A stretch of 32,428 nucleotides of DNA, from contig NZ_JAJUWR010000047.1 in assembly GCF_021390545.1 (NCBI RefSeq), forward strand, positions 1-32,428, read 5' to 3'. The notes beneath the pieces were generated by a model, which was given only the letters and a program-made list of their open reading frames with translations, did no database searches and had not been told where the DNA came from. Origin of the DNA: Algoriphagus sp. AGSA1. Its GTDB lineage: Bacteria > Bacteroidota > Bacteroidia > Cytophagales > Cyclobacteriaceae. The position numbers were made by a program, and so were the translations under genes. Positions 23,532-31,038 of the stretch are shown here, in pieces. The number at the start of each line of letters is the position of its first letter. The stretch's first letter is position 1.

Positions 23532-26300
23532 ATGGAAATCTCATCAATTTTCCGGGTTGCACTATTTTTTATGATGGTTTTTTCCACATTAAACACTTAT
23601 GCCCAGCTAGGTCCCGAGGAAGAAACCCATTTTGAGCGGCTGCTAGATCAACGTAAGCTGGATAGTGCTCTACTCTTTGCCCGGCATTTTCAAACAGGCT
23701 ACGCCGCTGAACCAGACATTCAGGCACATGGCAGATTGATGGAAGCGTATGTGCATTATACTCGAAAAAGATTCACAGATGCGATGAGCATTGCTGACAG
23801 TCTTCTGCTACACGGCATCGAACACTCGCCCGAATTGACCATGAAAGCCTTGCTCCTGCAGGCAAACATCGCCAATCTGAGAATGGAAAATGAATCCGCT
23901 ATTGCCCTATACTTGAAAATCGACAGCATGGCCCAGGCATCACAAACAGGCCGGTCCACCCAAGTCAAGGCCTTGATTAATCTGGGAATTTTGTCGATGG
24001 ATATACAGGAAGCTGGCCTAGGGGAAAATCAGCATTCAGGTTCCCCATACTTCAGCAAAGCCTTGGAAATAACCCGAAAAACGGGAGACAGCCTCGGCTA
24101 TTACGACTTGCTTACTCTTATCGCTGGCAGGGAATATATGAAGGGGAAAATTGATTCCATCAGTAAGATTTATATCGATGCTATCGAATACTTCAAAAGG
24201 GAGGGAAATCACAAACTACAACATTCCGCTTACTGGGGCCTTGCCAATGCTTATGAAAAGGAGGGGATGTTGCAAAAGGCTGAGGAGGTTTTTCTGGAAA
24301 ATATCCGGTTCAATTGGGAGCAAGACTCCTTATCTAATTTCACAGCAAGAGCCTTTTGGATTTATGCCAGTTTTCTAAACCGAACCCAACAACTCGACTT
24401 ATCCATCCTAAACTATGAAAAGGCCAGGGATTTGTTTCAGAGAGAAGCAGAGCCTGATATCGGCCCGCTGATTGGGACGACCTATAATCTTGCCACGCTG
24501 TACCATCAAAAAGGAGAGTGGCAAAAGGCCTATGATTATTTAAATGAGGCCTGGTCCAAAAATGATTCAATCAATCAGTTTTCCAATTTTGGCCGGATTG
24601 CAGAGCTGGAGAAAAAATATCAAACCGCTGAAAAGGAAGCACAAATCCAATCCCTACATCTGGCGGCCCAACGAAAATCCAATCAATTTCTCCTTTTTCT
24701 CCTTATTGCGGTTTTGATCATCTCGATTGTAGGGTTTTACCTGTATCGCCAAAAACAGAAAATCCAGATCGCCAGGAAAATCGCTGAACTGGATGAATTC
24801 AAAAACAGGTTTTTTGAAAATATAGCCCATGAACTGAGAACCCCTATCAGTCTGATCAGCAGTCCGGTCCAATTATTGGAAGCAGAGACAAAAGATCATC
24901 CGGAATTTGGGCCAAGGATCCAACTGATCAAAAACCAAAGCCAAAGACTGCTAGAGCTGGTGGATCAGATACTTTCCCTCCACCGGCTTGAGAATGCCGA
25001 AATCCAGGTGCTGTTTAGGAAAGTAGCTCTTGATGTAAGGATTATGGCTTGGCTAGAGCCTTTTGAAGTAAGTGCCAAAGCCAAGAATATCCAATGGAAG
25101 AATGAGGTTCAGATAGTTGATAAAAATGCCTGGATAGATGAAGAATTGCTCCAAAAGGGACTGGACAATATTTTGGGAAACGCCCTCAAACACACTCCTG
25201 AAGGGGGAAAAGTCTCCTTTCAAGTAGTGCATAAAGAGCATCTTCTTGAGATGGAACTGCGCAATACCGCGCCTAACCTGAATAAAAAAGACCTTCCCCG
25301 CATTTTTGACAGATACTTCCAAAAATCCAGAGATACTCCTGGGGCAGGGATTGGTCTTTCATTGGTCAAGCTGATCAATGATCGTCTCGGAGGAAAATTA
25401 ACAAGCGACCTGCTCGCTGGAGAGTTTGTGCTCAGGTGGCAGATCAGCACTGCCCCGGAACACCTGGTGAAAACCGGAGTCTTGATCCCGGATACTATTC
25501 CTCCTGATATTTCTCCCGCCCATTTCCTTGAGGATGACTCCAAACCCTTGGTTTTGATTGTAGAAGATCATCCGGAAAGCGCCGCTCTACAGGCCAGTCT
25601 TATTGAGCCCCTTCACCGGGTATCAATAGCCCATACCGGGGAGCAGGCTTGGCAAAACTGCCTAGCTGAAGTGCCTGATCTGGTGATCACGGACATCCAG
25701 CTACCTGACCTTTCCGGACTGGAGCTCTGTATCCGGATCAAAACACATGAGATCCTATCCCATATCCCTGTAATTTTACTGACCGCCTCAGGGACAGACA
25801 CTGTCAGGCTCCAAGGAATCGAATCAGGTGCTGATCTATGTATGAGCAAGCCCTTTGTCCATGGGCATTTGCTTGGCGAAATCGACAAACTGATCGACCA
25901 ACGTAATAAGCTGCGGGAAAGATACAGCAAAGAGGTAGTGCTCAAACCTTTCCACCTTGCCATTAACTCCGCAGAGGAGCGCTTTTTAGAAAAACTACAG
26001 TCTGTGGTCGAAGAGAACATGGAAAACCCGGAATTTGGAGCTTCCCAATTTGCCGAGGAAATGGGTTTGAGCAGAATGCAGCTGCACCGAAAACTCAAAC
26101 ATCTGACCGGACTGTCAGCGATGGAATTTTTAAAGGACCAGCGGCTCAAAACCGCTTCTCTGCTTTTGATGAGAGGTGATCTCAGTGTTTCTGAAGTAGC
26201 CTATGCGGTGGGTTTCAACGACCTTTCCCACTTTTCTAAAAGCTTCAAACAGACCTATGGGGAAAATCCTAGCGAATATCTCCAATCACAAAGCAAATAA
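23532..26300 (+). CDS. TPR hybrid two-component sensor kinase/response regulator with AraC HTH
   Basis: One-protein signalling system of 922 residues. The chosen start (MEISSIFRVALFFMMVFSTL) gives a signal peptide ending at NTYAQ; the longer ORF from 23445 lacks one. A periplasmic TPR-rich region (about 60-365) senses an unknown cue. One membrane helix (about 383-405) leads to HisKA with FENIAHELRTPISL (His433). The HATPase has ILGNALKHTPEGGK and GAGIGLSLVKL. The receiver has VLIVEDHPES (Asp679) and phospho-acceptor Asp721 in VITDIQLPDLSG, with the later lysine in CMSKPF. The last ~100 residues are an AraC domain (MGLSRMQLHRKLKHLTGL, SVSEVAYAVGFNDLSHFSKS). It resembles Bacteroides hybrid systems but with TPRs in place of the beta-propeller sensor. 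Its targets may be the following secreted-protein genes (inferred). Confidence 0.94.
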   Translation: MEISSIFRVALFFMMVFSTLNTYAQLGPEEETHFERLLDQRKLDSALLFARHFQTGYAAEPDIQAHGRLMEAYVHYTRKRFTDAMSIADSLLLHGIEHSPELTMKALLLQANIANLRMENESAIALYLKIDSMAQASQTGRSTQVKALINLGILSMDIQEAGLGENQHSGSPYFSKALEITRKTGDSLGYYDLLTLIAGREYMKGKIDSISKIYIDAIEYFKREGNHKLQHSAYWGLANAYEKEGMLQKAEEVFLENIRFNWEQDSLSNFTARAFWIYASFLNRTQQLDLSILNYEKARDLFQREAEPDIGPLIGTTYNLATLYHQKGEWQKAYDYLNEAWSKNDSINQFSNFGRIAELEKKYQTAEKEAQIQSLHLAAQRKSNQFLLFLLIAVLIISIVGFYLYRQKQKIQIARKIAELDEFKNRFFENIAHELRTPISLISSPVQLLEAETKDHPEFGPRIQLIKNQSQRLLELVDQILSLHRLENAEIQVLFRKVALDVRIMAWLEPFEVSAKAKNIQWKNEVQIVDKNAWIDEELLQKGLDNILGNALKHTPEGGKVSFQVVHKEHLLEMELRNTAPNLNKKDLPRIFDRYFQKSRDTPGAGIGLSLVKLINDRLGGKLTSDLLAGEFVLRWQISTAPEHLVKTGVLIPDTIPPDISPAHFLEDDSKPLVLIVEDHPESAALQASLIEPLHRVSIAHTGEQAWQNCLAEVPDLVITDIQLPDLSGLELCIRIKTHEILSHIPVILLTASGTDTVRLQGIESGADLCMSKPFVHGHLLGEIDKLIDQRNKLRERYSKEVVLKPFHLAINSAEERFLEKLQSVVEENMENPEFGASQFAEEMGLSRMQLHRKLKHLTGLSAMEFLKDQRLKTASLLLMRGDLSVSEVAYAVGFNDLSHFSKSFKQTYGENPSEYLQSQSK

Positions 26301-26312
26301 ATTTCTTCATAC

Positions 26313-26331
26313 AGCCTCTCAAGAGGCTTTT
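26313..26331 (+). terminator. Terminator after hybrid kinase
   Basis: Stem AGCCTC (26313-26318) / GAGGCT (26323-26328), loop TCAA, then TTT before G. Short but well placed 12 bases after the stop. Confidence 0.7.
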
Positions 26332-26420
26332 GTTAGGATTGTTACACCATACCAACAGCTTGTTACATCATTACAAAGCTTTTGGATAAAGTGTGGGTAG
26401 GTTTGGATCGACACTATAGT

Positions 26421-26576
26421 ATGAAGCGCCAGCCAAAAAAATACGAAGCAAAAATCCCAAAGCTGGAAGGGATACAAATCATTTTGAACATCAACGAACT
26501 GGAGCAAGGAAGCTACGAACTCATCCTGCTCAACCGGGGACTGGCAATCAAAAAAATCAGATTTGATAAAAAATAA
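26421..26576 (+). CDS. Small hypothetical protein (51 residues)
   Basis: Reads MKRQPKKYEAKIPKLEGIQI and continues with NINELEQGSYELILLNRGLAI, ending KKIRFDKK. A GSYELILLNRGLAIKKIRF strand pair looks like the end of a beta-sandwich or sorting-type domain, so it may be a genuine small protein or a remnant of a larger one. The frame stays open 84 bases upstream, but without an ATG, only a TTG at 26382. TAGGTTTG (26398-26405) upstream fits a -7 element, with no good -33. It lies between the kinase terminator and the OmpA-family gene. Function is unknown. Confidence 0.4.
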   Translation: MKRQPKKYEAKIPKLEGIQIILNINELEQGSYELILLNRGLAIKKIRFDKK

Positions 26577-26647
26577 AATCCACAACCATGAAACATCCTG
26601 ACTGAAAGTAGTCAGACCTGATCGTTACAAATCAAATTTATAAACAC

Positions 26648-27955
26648 ATGAAAACCATACCCCATTGGATCGCACTTAATTATATATTCTTTGCAATAGC
26701 CATGTTTGGCTTGGCCAGCCCCGGTTTATGCCAATCCAAATTCATTAAGGATTTAAAGAAAACTGCAGAGGAGGCCGCCAAAAGAACCATGGATCGAAAA
26801 GTGGAAGAAAAAACTTCCCAAGCTACTGAGGATGCTGTGGATATGATATTGGATGCTCCCAATATTTTCCGGTCCAAACGAGGACAAATAAAAGACACCG
26901 AAGAAGGCACTGATAATGAGCTAAGCCCAGAGAACAAGACTTCTGGTTCTTCCGGTGCGGTCACAGTGGCGGGACAGTTCATCCCCGATGGACAGGTGAT
27001 GTACAAGGATCAATTTGAACGGGATGCCTTGGGAGATTTCCCCTCCAAATGGGAAACCAACTCTGGTGGTGAAGTAGTCACCGTAGATGGGTTCAAGGCG
27101 CTGCGAACTTCGGGTACGGGATACTACATCCCCAATCTTCCCAAAAGCCTGCCTGACAACTATGCGGTTGAATTTGATCTTTTCACCTACAATCTGGATT
27201 ACAAAACCACTACCCCGCTCCGCTTTGCTATCCATCTGGTGAGTCAACCGACAATCTCCAAAGCAAAAAAAGGAGCAAAAATAGAAATGCCTCTATGGTA
27301 CAAGGGCGCCTCCAACTATTTTCTGGTCGAATCCTATGGTACCACATCAAAGCTCAACAACAAAATCCCTTATGACTACACGGACAAACTGAATGATTTA
27401 ATCCATGTCACCTTAGTGAAAAACGGCAAAAGGGTCAGGCTTTTTCTAGATGAAATCAAGGTAGTGGACATCCCTACCCTGATCACTGACGACATCGGCC
27501 ATTACATCCAGTTTTATGTCCGTAGCGTGGATCTTCAGAAAGACCTGGTCGTGGCATTTGCCAACCTTCAGATCACGGAGGAAGGTGAGGATCTCCGTTC
27601 AAAATTGCTTAAAAAAGAAGGATTCAGCACTACCGCAATTCTTTTCCATACCGCTTCAGATCAAATTCTATCCTCATCTTTCGAATTCCTGAATGAACTG
27701 GGTACGATCCTCCGGGAAGACGGCTCTATAAAAATTCAGATTATCGGCCATACCGACAGTGATGGGGATCAAAACAGCAACCAAATCCTGTCAGAAAATA
27801 GAGCCAGGGCAGTCGCCGCTTACTTGAGTGAAAATTTTGGAGTCGAAATGGACAGGCTGATGACGCTGGGCAAGGGTGAATCCGAACCGCTCAACGAAAA
27901 CTCAAATGCTAATGAAAAGGCAGCAAACAGAAGAGTTGAATTCAAAACATTTTAA
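26648..27955 (+). CDS. Secreted OmpA-family protein with LamG-like middle region
   Basis: 435-residue exported envelope protein. A signal peptide ends near GLCQ (residue 29). Residues ~30-75 are a charged helix (KKTAEEAAKRTMDRKVEEKT). Residues ~110-310 look like a concanavalin/LamG-type beta-sandwich (DQFERDALGDFPSKWETNSG, then LPDNYAVEFDLFTYNL). Residues ~320-435 are an OmpA C-terminal peptidoglycan-binding domain (IKIQIIGHTDSDGDQNSNQI, then LSENRARAVAAYL, then ANRRVEF). It probably tethers an outer-membrane or periplasmic assembly to peptidoglycan; the ligand of the middle domain is unknown. Downstream, secreted-protein genes on the same strand may be functionally linked. Confidence 0.9.
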   Translation: MKTIPHWIALNYIFFAIAMFGLASPGLCQSKFIKDLKKTAEEAAKRTMDRKVEEKTSQATEDAVDMILDAPNIFRSKRGQIKDTEEGTDNELSPENKTSGSSGAVTVAGQFIPDGQVMYKDQFERDALGDFPSKWETNSGGEVVTVDGFKALRTSGTGYYIPNLPKSLPDNYAVEFDLFTYNLDYKTTTPLRFAIHLVSQPTISKAKKGAKIEMPLWYKGASNYFLVESYGTTSKLNNKIPYDYTDKLNDLIHVTLVKNGKRVRLFLDEIKVVDIPTLITDDIGHYIQFYVRSVDLQKDLVVAFANLQITEEGEDLRSKLLKKEGFSTTAILFHTASDQILSSSFEFLNELGTILREDGSIKIQIIGHTDSDGDQNSNQILSENRARAVAAYLSENFGVEMDRLMTLGKGESEPLNENSNANEKAANRRVEFKTF

Positions 27956-28101
27956 TCCAGCCCACACCGAAATGATCTTTTCTTGCAAGAGGCCAGGGTA
28001 AAAACACCAATGAATATCCGCAAGCCAAGCAACCAGCAATCACAAACCTTTATAAATGAAACAAATAACAAACAAAACATTAACACTAACCTACTTAAGA
28101 A

Positions 28102-28785
28102 ATGAAATCTTCACTGAAATTTTTATTTGCCGCATTAGTAATGATTCCTTTGATAGCCCAAGGTCAATTTACCACAAAAACTACCCCGCAGGTCAAAACC
28201 ACTCCGGCTTTGAAAGCGACCGACCTGAAACCCAATCTGATACAAGCCAATAAACTGCCTAAGCTAGAGCAACCCCAAATTCTAAAGGAGAGCGATATCA
28301 GCAAATTCCCCATTATCACCTTCAGTCCGGAGGAATTGGAGCGAAGCCGTCAAAAATCCTGGGAAATCAGCCCCCGAAAACCCTTTGATACCGGAGTATC
28401 TATCATCCATTGGGGCACTTTGACAGAGACACAGTTTCTCATGACACCGGTAATCCGCTATGTAGTCAATACAGAATACAATTACCAAGCTTATAGCATG
28501 CGGGTATTGGCTAATCTCCAACAAGGAAAAGATTACAAACTGGTATTGAATGTAGAACAGAAAAGCTTCCCTGCCAACTCCACGGTGGGATTCAAGGTCG
28601 GGACAAGCGAATTCAGAATGGAGTGGCCGAAAGACAAAAATGAAATCATCATCTTGTTCAACAATACATTCACCGGCCAACAGGTAATAGATATCACACC
28701 GGTGCAGGTCAGTGGACGTAGGGAAAGTATTGACTCCAAATTAGAATTTGCCATCAAAAGTATCCGTCTGGAAGAGTTGAAATAA
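28102..28785 (+). CDS. Secreted protein, function unknown (227 residues)
   Basis: Signal peptide MKSSLKFLFAALVMIPLIAQG. A proline/threonine-rich linker follows (TTKTTPQVKTTPALKATDLK), then a beta-rich body (SIIHWGTLTETQFLMTPVIR, YSMRVLANLQQGKDYKLVLN, IILFNNTFTGQQVIDITPVQ). I recognise no family. The 146-base gap after the OmpA-family gene has no terminator that I can see, so co-transcription is possible. The body resembles carbohydrate-binding or adhesion-like beta-sandwiches only in general shape. Confidence 0.78.
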   Translation: MKSSLKFLFAALVMIPLIAQGQFTTKTTPQVKTTPALKATDLKPNLIQANKLPKLEQPQILKESDISKFPIITFSPEELERSRQKSWEISPRKPFDTGVSIIHWGTLTETQFLMTPVIRYVVNTEYNYQAYSMRVLANLQQGKDYKLVLNVEQKSFPANSTVGFKVGTSEFRMEWPKDKNEIIILFNNTFTGQQVIDITPVQVSGRRESIDSKLEFAIKSIRLEELK

Positions 28786-28926
28786 GCTTATGTACATTTT
28801 CTTTGAGACGCCATTTTGTGCCTTGCATCAATCAACAGGAAAAGCATTGTACCATCAAGATAGGTCATAATAGATTATCCGTTAAAGTATAAAAAGCGGA
28901 AGAAAACGCTCTATCCTAACTGAATT

Positions 28927-28934
28927 TAACTTTG
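28927..28934 (+). promoter_or_regulatory. -7 element (TAACTTTG)
   Basis: Perfect TAnnTTTG 12 bases before the ATG at 28946; no TTTG at 19-20 bases upstream. If used, the leader would be only a few bases. Confidence 0.45.
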
Positions 28935-28945
28935 AATCCCATAGG

Positions 28946-30121
28946 ATGATTTTCCTCAGATTATTCACTACTGTTTTCATTAAGTATCTTTCCCCTTCAG
29001 CACTTCTATTGTGCATAGTATATATACTTGGTGGCATGAAAGTCTCTCATGCCCAGCTTTTGGAGCCGGAGCAGCTGGCCACTTACCTGCCCGGTAGTAT
29101 TGGAAATTACGCCCCCAGTGTAAACTTCGTGGCTCCGGAATATGGCACTCCCCGTTCAGGCTTGGGGCAGGGTGAGTGCCATCCCACCAGAATTGTCACC
29201 GGAGAAAACTCCCATACCGACTCAAACGGACAATTGCTGAAGTGGACCTACGCCACCCATCACTACTCCACGGCCCAGTCCCAGCGTTGCCGGGGAGTGG
29301 CAAAAAGGCTAAGGATCACCATCGAAGACCGGCTATATGACAGAGAAACCTCTGAGTTCAGGCAGGCGGATTATTTCTCCACCTCCACCAAAGAATCCGC
29401 TGAAGGACTCCAAAAATCCTTTTATCTGGATAAGAACATTAAAATCATAGCTTCCCAAAAGCAGGATCCCCAAAAAGGCAGCTGGGTCAAAGCCTTGATT
29501 TACGACCGTTTTCTGGTCTCGCTGGAAAGCTTTGTCCTCACAGATGAGCCAACACACGGGATTCAGGCTGAGCAGATAGACACACTAATTGACATGCTCT
29601 CATCGACATCACTGAATTTCCTATTAGATGCCACCACTTATGTCCGTGGGGCTGAGTATGGGGATATGTTCGATTCCCGCCAAAGGATAGACTCACTTTT
29701 CGTGGCTTCCTTGCCAGATCAGTTTGAAGGCTACAAAGATATTCAGACCACCCGAATGATCGATGATTTGCTGAGAGGCGTAATGCGTGACTATGCTGAT
29801 GAATCCGGCAATGTGCTGCGGGTGTGGCTCTGGGATTTTCATGAAGACAGGGAGGATCGGCTGATTCCGTTTGTCCAGCTGGCCAAGCAGCGTCCGGAGG
29901 ATTATCCAGATGGCAGGCTGTACGAAGTTTCAGACTCATCAAACCAATATTTTGGTGTGTTCAGGGAGCCTTTTGGCTTTGAGCATTCTGAGGCTACGCT
30001 GATTGTTAATGAAAAATATGTGGTCAACATCATTCTGGAAAAATCAAACCAACACCCCAATTGGAAAAACGCCATACACAATCTTGCTCAGAGGCTGACG
30101 GTCAAAGGGAAATTAATTTGA
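28946..30121 (+). CDS. Secreted protein with apparent internal duplication
   Basis: 391-residue exported protein, unrecognised family. A long hydrophobic N-terminus (IKYLSPSALLLCIVYILGG) ends near VSHAQ, residue 36. The mature part seems to hold two related units. Unit 1 (about 40-215) has YLPGSIGNY, DSNGQLLKWTYATHH, SWVKALIYDRFLVSLES and AEQIDTLIDML. Unit 2 (about 245-388) has SLPDQFEGY, DESGNVLRVWLWDFH, SEATLIVNEKYVVNIILE and WKNAIHNLAQRL. Each match is in the same order. Two cysteine-bearing segments (GQGECHP, QSQRCRG) occur only in unit 1. It is probably periplasmic. Function is unknown. Confidence 0.75.
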   Translation: MIFLRLFTTVFIKYLSPSALLLCIVYILGGMKVSHAQLLEPEQLATYLPGSIGNYAPSVNFVAPEYGTPRSGLGQGECHPTRIVTGENSHTDSNGQLLKWTYATHHYSTAQSQRCRGVAKRLRITIEDRLYDRETSEFRQADYFSTSTKESAEGLQKSFYLDKNIKIIASQKQDPQKGSWVKALIYDRFLVSLESFVLTDEPTHGIQAEQIDTLIDMLSSTSLNFLLDATTYVRGAEYGDMFDSRQRIDSLFVASLPDQFEGYKDIQTTRMIDDLLRGVMRDYADESGNVLRVWLWDFHEDREDRLIPFVQLAKQRPEDYPDGRLYEVSDSSNQYFGVFREPFGFEHSEATLIVNEKYVVNIILEKSNQHPNWKNAIHNLAQRLTVKGKLI

Positions 30122-30223
30122 TATAAGCATTTCCAAGAGAGACTTTATTCCTATTGCAGTTGCAAAGTATTACGGTTTTTAAAAAATGTATTGACTTCCG
30201 TCCTATTAAGTGTAGCCTCAGAT

Positions 30224-30547
30224 TTATAAATCAAGTAATTTTTCCCGATCCTTTAAAAATTCACCAATAGCTTCCTCAATATTAATACCCGATCTTTCCG
30301 CTAGAATAATCAACCACCAAATATTCTCGCCCAGTTTATGTTCCAGCTCTACCTCAGCACCTGCTTTGGGCCAGCGTTGCTGTTGCGCCATAATATTACG
30401 CCCAACCAATCCGGCATCGGTCAGATAAGCCAAGGCATCTTCTTCCAAGCTCCATTTGCTGCCATGATGCTGGATTTCCAGTTCATGATACTTATTTCTG
30501 ATTTTAATAGAGCGGCTGATAAGCTCTTCCAAATTGTCGGCTTTCAT
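30224..30547 (-). CDS. MazG-like nucleotide pyrophosphohydrolase-family protein
   Basis: 107-residue cytoplasmic protein, all-helical. The layout is that of compact MazG-like proteins: an N-terminal YHELEIQHHGSKWSLEEDAL block and a C-terminal VELEHKLGENIWWLIILAER block followed by the GINIEEAIGEFL helix. Acidic residues of a MazG-like metal site are suggested by E-x-E and ELEHKLGEN. MazG-type enzymes hydrolyse non-canonical or stress-related NTPs; the substrate here is unknown. It stands alone on the minus strand. A perfect palindrome TTAACGTTAA (30560-30569) 13 bases upstream of its start could be an operator. Confidence 0.8.
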   Translation of the reverse strand: MKADNLEELISRSIKIRNKYHELEIQHHGSKWSLEEDALAYLTDAGLVGRNIMAQQQRWPKAGAEVELEHKLGENIWWLIILAERSGINIEEAIGEFLKDREKLLDL

Positions 30548-30559
30548 GATGTTTTTGAT

Positions 30560-30569
30560 TTAACGTTAA
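30560..30569. promoter_or_regulatory. Palindrome TTAACGTTAA upstream of MazG-like gene
   Basis: Perfect 10-bp palindrome just upstream of the minus-strand start codon. Possible regulator site; not proven. Confidence 0.35.
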
Positions 30570-30638
30570 CTGATTAGATCTGCTTTGGCAGCGGTTATTT
30601 TCCCGTATTTTTAATTTTCTCTTTACCCAATCCCGCAT

Positions 30639-30706
30639 TATCACGACATTATTTTGACGCGATTCCTTGTATTGCGTCAATTTCGTGATAGTATTGTCGC
30701 AATACT
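30639..30706. promoter_or_regulatory. Nested palindrome array, probable operator of the HTH-Fic gene
   Basis: TATCACGA (30639-30646) pairs with TCGTGATA (30683-30690). Inside, TTGACGC (30654-30660) pairs with GCGTCAA (30674-30680). Overlapping the right edge, AGTATTG-TCG-CAATACT spans 30690-30706. The TTGNCGC heptamers start at 30654, 30674 (inverted) and 30694, exactly 20 bases apart. The array ends 19 bases before the ATG of a winged-helix-containing gene, consistent with autoregulation. Confidence 0.6.
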
Positions 30707-30725
30707 AACTAAAGGGAAATAAGCC

Positions 30726-30953
30726 ATGGCATTCCAAAATGAGCTTGATGTTATTGAGGAAATAATCACGTCATTTCCAAACGGCTTAGCAATAGATGAG
30801 CTTATTGAAAAGCTTCCATTCTCGATTAAAAAAGGGCGCTGCAGAGACGGCTTAAAGACCTTAAAGAAAGTGGTCTTATCCGCGTTGAAGGAGAGAGGCT
30901 CGAGCTACGCGGTATTTTGCTACCCTTACGCCCTCAAAGACAGAGAAAGCTGA
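30726..30953 (+). pseudogene. N-terminal HTH fragment of a frameshifted HTH-Fic gene
   Basis: As read, a 75-residue ORF whose first ~36 residues (MAFQNELDVIEEIITSFPNG, IDELIEKLPFSIKK) look like a winged-helix domain and whose rest is out of frame. One extra A in the A6 run at 30828-30833 restores RALQRRLKDLKESGLIRVEGE, the expected recognition helix and wing. A second one-base loss (or two-base gain) near GAGAGAG (30891-30897) restores ARATRYFATLTPSKTEKADE and then EGKDVLALVSRPEIHRTP directly into the Fic ORF at 31039. The gene was thus originally one ~450-residue HTH-Fic protein, either decayed or misread in two homopolymer/dinucleotide runs. Confidence 0.8.
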
Positions 30954-31038
30954 CGAGCCACAAACGGCAATCCCCTTATCGCAAGAAGGAAAGGATGTTT
31001 TAGCCTTAGTATCACGCCCCGAGATACACAGAACACCA

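Noticed and set aside
26598..26615. Hairpin CTGACT/AGTCAG as a terminator
   Set aside because: There is no T run after it; kept only as a possible structure in the leader of the OmpA-family gene.
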